Assembly (NCBI GenBank): GCA_947452365.1 | Contig: CANGCO010000002.1 | Coordinates: 30,017 to 94,016 of the forward strand | From: Caulobacteraceae bacterium | GTDB taxonomy: Bacteria; Pseudomonadota; Alphaproteobacteria; Caulobacterales; Caulobacteraceae | Direction: 5' to 3' | DNA length: 64,000 bases | Shown: piece after piece, positions 8,300-16,129 of the stretch | Layout: the number at the start of each line of letters is the position of its first letter | Position numbering within the stretch: the first letter of the stretch is position 1 | Program-made: the position numbers and the translations under genes | The notes under the pieces: generated by a model | Databases searched by the model: none | Told to the model about the DNA's origin: nothing | The model's input: the letters and a program-made list of their open reading frames with translations, nothing else

Positions 8300-9731
8300 G
8301 CTGATTCTAGCCCTTGATGTTGGCACGACCAATCTCACGGCCTGCATATTCACGCCCGCAGGCCAAAGGCTTGGTCAGGCCAGCGCAGGTTTGCGCACCC
8401 GCTCTGTCCTACCGGGTCAGGTCGAACAAGACCCCGCCTTGATCTGGCAAACAGCGCGCAAGGTCATGGCCAAGGCGCTCGGGGCCTGTGGCCGTAGCCT
8501 CGCCGATATGGCCGCGATTGGCGTGACCTCTCAGCGCACCAGTGTGGTGTTTTGGGATCGAAAGACCGGCGCGGCCTTGACCCCGCTTGTGGTCTGGAGT
8601 GATTTGAGGGGGGCGGACCGCGCCAAGGCCCTTCAGGCCGCCGGTATTGGCATTGTTGCCCAGCAGGCCGCTGCCAAGCTGGAACTGATGCTCGCTGGTA
8701 TCGAGACCAGAGCTGCCCTCTTAGCTTCTAATCGGCTGGCCTGGGGCAATATCGATTCTTATCTAATTTACAAGCTGACCGGCGGCGCGGCCCATGTCAC
8801 GGACCGCAGTCAGGCCTGGCCGACGGGCTATCTAGGCCTCGCCACCGGCGCCTGGAACCCGGATCTGATCGGTTTTCAGGGTCTGGATGAGGCCATGTTT
8901 CCCACCCTTGTCGATAGCTGGGGCGAGATGGGCCAGACCGATCTTAGGACCCTTGGCGCATCGGTGCCGATCACAGCCGTGATTGCCGATCAACAGGCAG
9001 CCCTGATCGGCCAAGGCTGCGAAGCCGAGGGCGCGGGCAAGATCACCTATGGCACCTCGGCGACGGTCAATGTCAGTACCGGTAAAAAGTTTGCCTATAT
9101 CGGCCCGAACCTGCCGCCCTTTTTCGTTAGTGCAGCCGCTGGCCAGGTCACCTATTGCATCGAGGGCATGGTGTTTTCTGCCGGCAATGCTCTGGACTGG
9201 GTTCGGCGCAATTTCGCCCTAGGCGGGCACGCCGCCTTTGCCAAGCTTACTGACATGACGAAAGACAGTGGCGGCACCTTTTTATTACCGGCCTTTCAGG
9301 GACTGGGTGCACCGCATGGCGACCCCACCAAAACCGGCCTGATTGGCGGTCTGACCTTGAGCACAGGCCCTGGCCAGATTGCGCGTGCCGCAATCGAGGG
9401 CATTGCCTATCGGGTGCGTGAAGTGGTCGATGGCATTTACGATGGCTCAGGTCTTGCCCGGCCCGAGGTTTTGCGTGTCGATGGCGGCCTGACCGATAAT
9501 GACGCCCTGATGCAGCTTCAGGCCAATGTGCTCGGCATGCCCCTAGCCCGGCACAGCCTGCGCGAGGCCACAGCCTGCGGGGCAGCCATTTGTGCGGCCA
9601 GAGGCGTGGGCCTATTGGGGCCCGAGGAAACATCGGGCTTTTCCAGTTATGACCAGATTTTTGCACCCGATCAAGACAAGGCCAAGATCGACCACGGATT
9701 TGAGACCTGGAAGACCCAGGTCTATGGCTAG
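8292..9731 (+). CDS. FGGY-family carbohydrate kinase, glycerol-kinase-like
   Basis: 479 aa with the ATPase fold of FGGY kinases: N-terminal ALDVGTTNLTACIF (phosphate 1), TSQRTSVVFWD, a second-domain segment AAIEGIAYRVREVVDGI, and the adenosine-binding RVDGGLTDNDALMQLQAN. This C-terminal pattern is closest to glycerol kinases, which phosphorylate glycerol to glycerol-3-phosphate, the substrate of the first gene in the operon. The lid region is shorter and diverged from classical GlpK, so another polyol is possible. It overlaps the preceding gene by eight bases and ends in a CTAG shared with the convergent small gene at 9728. No glycerol facilitator gene is present. Confidence 0.88.
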   Translation: MPELILALDVGTTNLTACIFTPAGQRLGQASAGLRTRSVLPGQVEQDPALIWQTARKVMAKALGACGRSLADMAAIGVTSQRTSVVFWDRKTGAALTPLVVWSDLRGADRAKALQAAGIGIVAQQAAAKLELMLAGIETRAALLASNRLAWGNIDSYLIYKLTGGAAHVTDRSQAWPTGYLGLATGAWNPDLIGFQGLDEAMFPTLVDSWGEMGQTDLRTLGASVPITAVIADQQAALIGQGCEAEGAGKITYGTSATVNVSTGKKFAYIGPNLPPFFVSAAAGQVTYCIEGMVFSAGNALDWVRRNFALGGHAAFAKLTDMTKDSGGTFLLPAFQGLGAPHGDPTKTGLIGGLTLSTGPGQIARAAIEGIAYRVREVVDGIYDGSGLARPEVLRVDGGLTDNDALMQLQANVLGMPLARHSLREATACGAAICAARGVGLLGPEETSGFSSYDQIFAPDQDKAKIDHGFETWKTQVYG

Positions 9732-9943
9732 ATTTGGCGGGCACGGCCAATGGGCGAATCCATCCGCCTATAGCGAAAACTTTCTAGGGCAAGCCTCGGC
9801 CGCACCATAAAGAGGCCAAGCCAGACCAGCCAGACAAGGCCATAATGCAAGGTGCTTATGGCTAGGGTCAGGCATCGGCGCATCAGGCTAAGGGGCGAAA
9901 CGCCTTCATTCATCGGGCGGACTGCATAAGAAAAATCGGTCAT
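9728..9943 (-). CDS. small single-pass membrane protein, unknown function
   Basis: 71 aa from the ATG at 9943 (a second ATG at 9949 would add two residues). A strong ribosome site GAGAGGAG lies nine bases before the 9943 ATG and only three before 9949, which decides the start. The protein has one hydrophobic segment (about residues 26-45, rich in Trp, Leu, Val) followed by a basic tail with RPRLALESFRYRR. It convergently overlaps the kinase gene, sharing CTAG. I do not recognise a family. The positive tail after the membrane segment suggests an N-out, C-in orientation. The good ribosome site is the main reason to believe it. Confidence 0.5.
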   Translation of the reverse strand: MTDFSYAVRPMNEGVSPLSLMRRCLTLAISTLHYGLVWLVWLGLFMVRPRLALESFRYRRMDSPIGRARQI

Positions 9944-10007
9944 GGTCATGATCTCCTCTCGGTGACCCCGTCCTTATGACCAGCCCCTACGTCAAAATCG
10001 GACGTGG

Positions 10008-11000
10008 TTAAATCGCAAGGGCCTTGCTGGCTTGCGCGATCTGTTCGGCTAGGACTTGGCGCAATCGCGCGGGTTCCAAGATCACGATCTTGTCGCCCCA
10101 GCTAAACAGGTGCCAGGCCAGTTCGGTCATACCGCTGGCCCGGAACCGGATGATCAGGCTGCCATCCGTATGGGGCGCGACGGTCTGGTGGACATGAAAT
10201 CGCCAACGCCGACCATCCTCTGCGCCATGGGGCAACACCTTCAAGACCACATCCTCAATATCGTCTTGATAGATGCCAAAACTCTGATCGGCATAGTCTT
10301 GCAATGAAAACCCGGGTGGCGGCGCGGTAGGTGTGCTCAAGACCCTAATGTCCGCCATACGGTCTAGGCGCCAATTGCGCGCCTCAAGGGGCCTATCCTC
10401 AGCGTCCAACTCAGCGGCGACCAGATAATTGCTGCGGCCAAACAAGAGGCCATAAGGGGCCACCTGACGCAGGCGTCCCGGCATGCTGCCGCCATCATAG
10501 CGAAATTGCAGGCCGCAAAGCGCCATAATCGCCTGACGCACCTTGTCCAGGACCTGATCATCCTCAAACGGGCGCGGGCCGGCTTGCACGGCAATGGTTT
10601 CGGCTTGCAATAGGGCCTCAACATCGGGAGCGAGGCGTCTGCGGGCACCGGAGCGCATGGCCGACATGATCTTGGCCTCAAGGCTATACAGGGCCGCGGC
10701 CCGATTACTGGCCCCAGAGCTTTGCAAGGCTTCTGCTGCGGTGCGCAGGGCGACCAACTCATCGGCCTTAGGGGCCTGAAACAGGCCGTCTAGGCCAGAC
10801 CCTATGCGAAACCTTCGGGTCGGCGGGTCTTCAATCTCTTCGAGTTGCGGAAACACTTCACGCACCGCATCGCGCATGCGTTCAACCGTTCTTCGGCCGA
10901 CACCGAGGCCCGCCGCCATTTCGTCGAGCGTCAAGCCTTCAGCGGAGCCCGCCAACATTCGTGCCAGAACCAGCAGGTTTTGCGCCTTTTCATGCCGCAT
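10008..11000 (-). CDS. WYL-domain helix-turn-helix transcriptional regulator
   Basis: 330 aa from the ATG at 11000, where the conserved part begins (MRHEKAQNLLVLARML); an in-frame ATG at 11090 would add 30 residues unlike the family and would run into the divergent gene. Residues about 5-65 form a DeoR-like winged helix (LTLDEMAAGLGVGRRTVERM), then a linker, then a WYL domain with VAPYGLLFGRSNYLVA and a C-terminal WCX extension. WYL domains bind nucleic acid or nucleotide ligands and are common in regulators of defence and DNA-damage genes, but no defence gene is adjacent here. It diverges from the small gene at 11089, its most probable target besides itself. Confidence 0.87.
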   Translation of the reverse strand: MRHEKAQNLLVLARMLAGSAEGLTLDEMAAGLGVGRRTVERMRDAVREVFPQLEEIEDPPTRRFRIGSGLDGLFQAPKADELVALRTAAEALQSSGASNRAAALYSLEAKIMSAMRSGARRRLAPDVEALLQAETIAVQAGPRPFEDDQVLDKVRQAIMALCGLQFRYDGGSMPGRLRQVAPYGLLFGRSNYLVAAELDAEDRPLEARNWRLDRMADIRVLSTPTAPPPGFSLQDYADQSFGIYQDDIEDVVLKVLPHGAEDGRRWRFHVHQTVAPHTDGSLIIRFRASGMTELAWHLFSWGDKIVILEPARLRQVLAEQIAQASKALAI

Positions 11001-11088
11001 TGTGCGCCCCACGCCATACGTCCGATTTTGTCGTATCCGGCCAATACACCATGGGTCAGAGCATTTGTACAGCCAAAGGACACCGGCC

Positions 11089-11373
11089 ATGGCCCCCTAT
11101 AAGCGCCAGACATCACCGCGCAGACCGCCCGCCGCCAAGGCGCCCTTGACTGGCGCGATTATCGACGCGGTCCTGCATTATGCGGATCTGCAGGAAGACC
11201 AAGGCTGCGGCCGCACGCTCTTGCGCCTTAGCCCCCGCAGACTTGCCGAGGCTGGGGTGAAGGCTAGGTTAGGTGCCAATCTCGACCGAGCCCGAGGGGT
11301 GAGTATTCTATGGAACGACCGCGAGGGCGAGATTGTGCGCATTTTTGACCGGCCCTCGCGTCTGATGGCCTAG
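11089..11373 (+). CDS. conserved-looking small hypothetical protein
   Basis: 94 aa from the ATG at 11089, with AAAGGA eight bases upstream. Arg- and Lys-rich at the start (residues 3-20), then a compact part with GAIIDAVLHYADL, RTLLRLSPRRLAEAG and a C-terminal beta-like stretch SILWNDREGEIVRIFDRP. No family recognised. It lies 88 bases from the divergent WYL regulator and shares a CTAG stop overlap with the convergent cinA-like gene. Size, ribosome site and exact fit between neighbours support a real gene. It could bind nucleic acid because of the basic N-terminus (weak inference). Confidence 0.5.
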   Translation: MAPYKRQTSPRRPPAAKAPLTGAIIDAVLHYADLQEDQGCGRTLLRLSPRRLAEAGVKARLGANLDRARGVSILWNDREGEIVRIFDRPSRLMA

Positions 11374-11870
11374 GCTTGAGGGTGGTCCTGCGCCTTCAAG
11401 GTCTCGATCAAGAGCTCAAGCGCCCGTACCGCAAAGGCCTGCATATTGGCAAATCGGTCGCCACTGGCGGTCTCCAAGGTAATGGCCTTTTCAACCAGAC
11501 CAGCCAAACCAATACAGGTATGGCCTGCCGCATCGCCATAAGGGTTACCGGTTGGACCAGCCGCCCCGGTTTCTGACAGGGCCCAGGTCGCGCGAAACCG
11601 GCTCTGGGCCGTGCGGGCCAATAAGAGCGCATAGGGCTCGCTTGCCGAGCGCATGCCCTCAACCGCCTCCGCCTCGATCGCCATCAGTTTTCGCCGCGCC
11701 CGGCCTGTATAGACAACCGCGCCACCGAGAAAATAGGTCGAGGCCCCCGGAACTGCCAAAAGCGCTGCCGATAACAAACCGCCCGAGGAGGACTCGGCAA
11801 TGGCGATTGTCTCGCCCCTGGCCTTCAAAATCAGACCGGCCGTCTGCCCACGCGCCCAAAGATCTTGCAT
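11370..11870 (-). CDS. CinA C-terminal-type amidohydrolase (nicotinamide-nucleotide amidase)
   Basis: 166 aa, a stand-alone CinA C-terminal domain of PncC type. Family motifs are AIAESSSGGLLSAALL with the catalytic Ser, GGAVVYTGRARRKLM, and SETGAAGPTGNPYGDAAGHTCIGL. PncC hydrolyses nicotinamide mononucleotide to nicotinate mononucleotide and ammonia, recycling NMN released by DNA ligase. The N-terminal COG1058 domain of full CinA is absent, as is usual for stand-alone PncC proteins. It diverges from ppc and convergently overlaps the small gene ending at 11373. Confidence 0.88.
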   Translation of the reverse strand: MQDLWARGQTAGLILKARGETIAIAESSSGGLLSAALLAVPGASTYFLGGAVVYTGRARRKLMAIEAEAVEGMRSASEPYALLLARTAQSRFRATWALSETGAAGPTGNPYGDAAGHTCIGLAGLVEKAITLETASGDRFANMQAFAVRALELLIETLKAQDHPQA

Positions 11871-11953
11871 TGTCTCTTGTCTCCTTGACCTGAAACACGA
11901 TTTTTACATGTTTTTTGCTATGGTGCGCGGATCAATCAGGAAAGATTTGTCCC

Positions 11954-14635
11954 ATGAGCCTTGATGAGTCGACCACGCGGCGGGTGTCGCAAAACGTCAG
12001 ACTGCTAGAGCGGCTATTTCATGAGGCTGTATCTTATCTCGACGGTGAAGCGAAACTCGCCCAGGTGCGCCATGCGCGGGCCGATGACGGTGACTTATCG
12101 GCGCTGAATGCCGAGGATGCGGTTTATCTGGTACGGGCCTTGGCGTGCCTATCGACCCTGACCAATATCTCCGAAGATGTGGCCGGGCGGCGGCGGCTGG
12201 ACGACGCCCTTGTCGACGGGCGGCCTGCCACCTTGACCGGTGCGATTGCGCTTAAACGTGGCGAAGGGCTGGATGATGATCAGATCCATGCCGTATTGGC
12301 GAATATGCGCCTGACCCCGGTCTTGACCGCCCACCCGACCGAAATGCGCCGCGCCTCGGTTGTTGATCGCGAATTTGAGGTATCGCGTATACTGGGCCTT
12401 CGCCGCCATGCCCTACCTCGGACCTTGGATATCTGGACCCAGGACGAACTATTTCGCGCCGTTGCCCTCCTATGGAAGACCCGGTTGCACCGGCCCGATC
12501 GCATCACGGTCAGCGACGAGATCGACAATACTTTGGGCTTCGTCAAGCGGGCCATATTGCCAGCCTTGGTGCGCCTATATGAAGATTGGGACCGGGACCT
12601 GCCCGAACAATCTCCCTTCCCGCTTGTGCTAGGGCTCGGCTCATGGATTGGCGGCGACCGAGACGGTCACCCACATGTCGATCAGGTGACGCTAAAACTG
12701 GCGCTCGCCCAGCAGGGCCAAGTGATTTTCGCGTATTATCTGGACGAGCTCGACCGCCTGGAAGGTGAGCTAACCCTGTCCTTGACCCTAGCGCCCGTAT
12801 CCGACGAGGTTATGGAACTGGCCAGACGCTCGGCGCAACATTCGGTGCACCGGGCCGATGAGCCCTATCGCCGGGCCCTGACCTATATTCGTGACCGGGT
12901 ATTGGCCACGGCACAGAGCCTCAGCGCCTTGCCGGCCGGCACGACACCCGTCCAAAGCGACGTGTCGGCGTCTGGCTATGGCGCGCCCTCAGACCTCATC
13001 CAAGACTTGTCAAATGTGCGCGATAGTTTGATTGCCCATGGTGGTGAGCGATTGGTTGGCTCCGGCCTTAAGACCCTATTGCAGATGGTGCGCTGCTGCG
13101 GGTTTCACCTTTTGTCGCTGGACCTTCGTCAAAATGCCGATGTCCATGAACGTGTTATCGCCGAACTGTTCGCCCAATCCCCTGCCCCGATCGATTATTT
13201 GGGCCTGGACGAAGATCAAAGAATTGAGGTCCTGATCGCACAGCTCAGCGATGAGCGGGTCTTGCGCTGGCCATTTGCCTCCTATTCAGACCTGACCAAG
13301 CGCGAACTGAAAATCCTTGATGCCGCGGCCGAAACCGTCAAGGCTTATGGCCCAGAAGCGATCGGGGCCTATGTGGTATCCAAGGCGGCCTCGGTCTCTG
13401 ATATATTGGAGCCCTTGGTCCTGCTCAAACAGGCCGGACTTGTTTTTGGCGGCGCAGCCCCCCGGTCCATGCTGCGCGTTGCGCCCCTGTTTGAAACCAT
13501 TGCCGACCTTGAAGCCGCGCCCGCCATTATTGACCGATGGCTAAAGCTGCCCGCAGCCCGCGCCTTACTTGGGCCCGGCGCAGTGCAAGAAGTCATGCTA
13601 GGCTATTCCGACAGCAATAAGGATGGCGGCTATACCGCCTCGCGCTGGTCCCTGCACCGGGCCTCAAGCGAGATCCTAAAAACCTGCCAGGCCCACGAGG
13701 TCGGCTTGCAGTTGTTTCATGGTCGCGGCGGGTCGGTTGGACGCGGCGGCGGTTCCAGCTTTGCGGCGATCTTGGCGCAGCCTAGCGGCACGGTTCAGGG
13801 GCGTATGCGTCTAACCGAGCAAGGCGAAATGATTGCGCGAAGATTTGGCGATGAGGTGGCGGCGCGCAAGAGCCTAGACAGCCTAACGGCAGCCGTTTTC
13901 CTGGCGACCACCCATAAGGACACAACCAAGCGCCCCAGTAGCTCGCTTGATGCCCAATTTGGGCCAGTCATGGATCAGATTACAGCCGGGTCGTGCGAAG
14001 CCTATCAAGATCTCGTTTATCGCGACCAGGCCTTTGCGCCATTTTTCCGCACCGCAACCCCCATTTCCGAAATCATTGATTTAAAGATTGGCAGTCGCCC
14101 GGCCTCACGGACAGCCTCAGGTCGAATTGAAGATCTGCGCGCAATTCCTTGGGTGTTTAGCTGGTCTCAGTCGCGCTTCATGTTGCCGGGCTGGTACGGG
14201 TTTGCCTCTGGCGTTAAGCAGGCCGGCACCTCGGTAAACCAGTTGCAAGACATGGCTGGATCATGGGGTTTTATGGACACCTTTTTGGCCAATATGGCGG
14301 TCGCCTTAGCCCAGAGCGACATGGCCATTGCCAAGGCCTATGCGGGCCTCGCCCCAGACAAGGCCGCATCCGAACGCATTTTCGCAAAGATTGCCAAGGA
14401 ATGGGAAGAGGCAAACACGCTGATCCTAGCGGTTCGTGGCATGAGCGGCCTGCTCGATGATCAGGCCGAACTGGCCGCCTCGATTGCCCTGTCTCGGCCG
14501 TGTCTTAATCCCTTAAATAGGCTACAGATTGAACTCTTATCGAGGCGGCGGCGCGGCGAGACGGGCGACTCCATCCAGCTCGGCATTCAGCTGACCTTGA
14601 ACGGAATAGCGGCAGCCCTGCGCAATACCGGCTAA
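11954..14635 (+). CDS. ppc: phosphoenolpyruvate carboxylase
   Basis: 893 aa, normal for PEPC. The start at 11954 has AGGAAAG about ten bases upstream; the earlier in-frame ATG (11915) lacks a site. Catalytic landmarks are present: TAHPTE at residues 125-130 (His127), GGDRDGHP near 235, GYSDSNKDGGY near 550, the mobile-loop FHGRGGSVGRGGG from 588 (His589), and the C-terminal QLTLNGIAAALRNTG that closes the active site. It carboxylates PEP to oxaloacetate to refill the TCA cycle, useful when growing on amines and glycerol. A carbonic anhydrase lies 5 kb downstream and could supply bicarbonate. Single-gene unit. Confidence 0.97.
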   Translation: MSLDESTTRRVSQNVRLLERLFHEAVSYLDGEAKLAQVRHARADDGDLSALNAEDAVYLVRALACLSTLTNISEDVAGRRRLDDALVDGRPATLTGAIALKRGEGLDDDQIHAVLANMRLTPVLTAHPTEMRRASVVDREFEVSRILGLRRHALPRTLDIWTQDELFRAVALLWKTRLHRPDRITVSDEIDNTLGFVKRAILPALVRLYEDWDRDLPEQSPFPLVLGLGSWIGGDRDGHPHVDQVTLKLALAQQGQVIFAYYLDELDRLEGELTLSLTLAPVSDEVMELARRSAQHSVHRADEPYRRALTYIRDRVLATAQSLSALPAGTTPVQSDVSASGYGAPSDLIQDLSNVRDSLIAHGGERLVGSGLKTLLQMVRCCGFHLLSLDLRQNADVHERVIAELFAQSPAPIDYLGLDEDQRIEVLIAQLSDERVLRWPFASYSDLTKRELKILDAAAETVKAYGPEAIGAYVVSKAASVSDILEPLVLLKQAGLVFGGAAPRSMLRVAPLFETIADLEAAPAIIDRWLKLPAARALLGPGAVQEVMLGYSDSNKDGGYTASRWSLHRASSEILKTCQAHEVGLQLFHGRGGSVGRGGGSSFAAILAQPSGTVQGRMRLTEQGEMIARRFGDEVAARKSLDSLTAAVFLATTHKDTTKRPSSSLDAQFGPVMDQITAGSCEAYQDLVYRDQAFAPFFRTATPISEIIDLKIGSRPASRTASGRIEDLRAIPWVFSWSQSRFMLPGWYGFASGVKQAGTSVNQLQDMAGSWGFMDTFLANMAVALAQSDMAIAKAYAGLAPDKAASERIFAKIAKEWEEANTLILAVRGMSGLLDDQAELAASIALSRPCLNPLNRLQIELLSRRRRGETGDSIQLGIQLTLNGIAAALRNTG

Positions 14636-14657
14636 GGGCACACACCAATGTGCAAAC

Positions 14658-14667
14658 TGTGATCACA
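14658..14667. promoter_or_regulatory. palindromic operator TGTGATCACA upstream of puuA
   Basis: A perfect ten-base palindrome inside AAACTGTGATCACAATTT (14654-14671). It lies 57 bases before the puuA start. The identical 18-base block, in reverse orientation, stands before the aldehyde dehydrogenase gene at 49007-49024, and the core recurs before the GntR regulator gene at 48220-48229. Most likely the binding site of that GntR protein. Confidence 0.7.
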
Positions 14668-14723
14668 ATTTGCCATTTCTTATACCTTGGGTTAGGCTAG
14701 CTTAATCAGGATGGAAATCTGCC

Positions 14724-16127
14724 ATGAAGCCCAAGTCCAAAAATCGCAAATCCGCCGTCGCGGCCAAACGCGGGGTCGCCACGATCGAGGAGGCGGCCCA
14801 GTGGTTTGCCAAGCAAAACATCGAAGAGATTGAGTGCTTCGTGCCCGATCTGGCCGGGGTCGCCCGCGGCAAGATCATGCCGGTACGTAAATTCTTAAAG
14901 GCAGGCAATATGAACCTGCCCCTATCGGTATTTTACCAAACCATTACCGGCGATTTTCCTGACCTTGAAGGCCTGATCGATACGGTCCAATCCGACACAG
15001 ATATTGTGCTCGTGCCCGATTTTGCCACCCTAGCCAGCGTGCCCTGGGCCCAGGACCCGACCGGTCAGGTAATCCATGATGCCTATCACCCGGATGGCCG
15101 GCCGGTCGAGGAAAGCCCGCGCCAGGTCTTGCGCCGGGTTCTGTCCCTCTATCACGCCAAGGGCTGGGACCCTGTGGTGGCGCCTGAGCTTGAGTTCTAT
15201 CTGGTCGAAAAAAATGTCGATCCGGACTATCCGCTCAAACCGCCGATTGGCCGGTCGGGCCGACCTGAAACCGGGCGGCAGGGCTATTCGATCTCAGCAG
15301 TCAATGAATTCGATGCCCTGTTTGAGGATATGTACGAATATTCAGAGCACCAGGGTCTGGAGATTGATACCCTGATCCATGAAAGCGGCGTCGCCCAGAT
15401 GGAGATCAATCTGCGCCACGGCAATGCGCTGGAACTGGCCGACCAGGTCTTCATGTTCAAGCGCACGATCCGCGAAGCGGCGATGGAGCATGAAATCTAT
15501 GCGACCTTTATGGCCAAACCCATGGCGGCGGAGCCGGGCTCGGCCATGCATATCCATCAATCGATCGTCGATCTAGAGGGCCGGCACAATCTGTTTTCCG
15601 ATAGTGAAACTGGCGGACCAACCGAGCTATTTTACAGCTTCATTGCTGGCCAGCAGCGTTATATGCCGGCCATTATGGGCATATTGGCCCCCTATGTGAA
15701 TTCTTATCGCCGCATCAGCAAGGAATCAGGGGCGCCGGTCAATACGCAGTGGGGTTATGATAATCGCACAGCCGGGATCCGGGTACCGCCATCGGATGCC
15801 GCCAATCGGCGCGTGGAAAACCGGGTGCCGTCCTCGGATGCCAACCCCTATCTGGCCATAGCGGCCGTCTTGGCCACTGGCTATCTGGGCATGGTTGAGG
15901 GGCTCAAACCCACGGCCCCGGTCGATACAGACGCCAATCTGCGTGGGGTCGAATTACCGCGCAGCCTAATTGAGTCCGTAACCCATCTTCAGGCCTGCGC
16001 GCCCTTGGCCGATATACTTGGTGCCAGTTTTATCAGTGCCTATTCGCGGGTTAAGATGGCGGAGTATGAGGCCTTTATGCGCACGATCAGCCCGTGGGAG
16101 CGCGAATTCTTGCTGCTGAATGTTTAA
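14724..16127 (+). CDS. puuA: glutamine-synthetase-like gamma-glutamylpolyamine ligase (PuuA-type)
   Basis: 467 aa with both glutamine synthetase domains: an N-terminal beta-grasp part (IEEIECFVPDLAGVARGKIMP) and the catalytic barrel with PELEFYLVE, GVAQMEINL, ATFMAKPMAAEPGSAMHIH, NSYRR and NRTAGIRVP. PuuA ligates glutamate to putrescine with ATP, masking the amine. It has an extended basic N-terminus (about 20 residues). AGGATGGA precedes the ATG. It is followed two bases later by the puuB-like gene, which argues strongly for an amine rather than ammonia substrate. A second, diverged paralogue is at 51875. The operator at 14658 links it to the 48-59 kb locus. Confidence 0.9.
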   Translation: MKPKSKNRKSAVAAKRGVATIEEAAQWFAKQNIEEIECFVPDLAGVARGKIMPVRKFLKAGNMNLPLSVFYQTITGDFPDLEGLIDTVQSDTDIVLVPDFATLASVPWAQDPTGQVIHDAYHPDGRPVEESPRQVLRRVLSLYHAKGWDPVVAPELEFYLVEKNVDPDYPLKPPIGRSGRPETGRQGYSISAVNEFDALFEDMYEYSEHQGLEIDTLIHESGVAQMEINLRHGNALELADQVFMFKRTIREAAMEHEIYATFMAKPMAAEPGSAMHIHQSIVDLEGRHNLFSDSETGGPTELFYSFIAGQQRYMPAIMGILAPYVNSYRRISKESGAPVNTQWGYDNRTAGIRVPPSDAANRRVENRVPSSDANPYLAIAAVLATGYLGMVEGLKPTAPVDTDANLRGVELPRSLIESVTHLQACAPLADILGASFISAYSRVKMAEYEAFMRTISPWEREFLLLNV

Positions 16128-16129
16128 CC

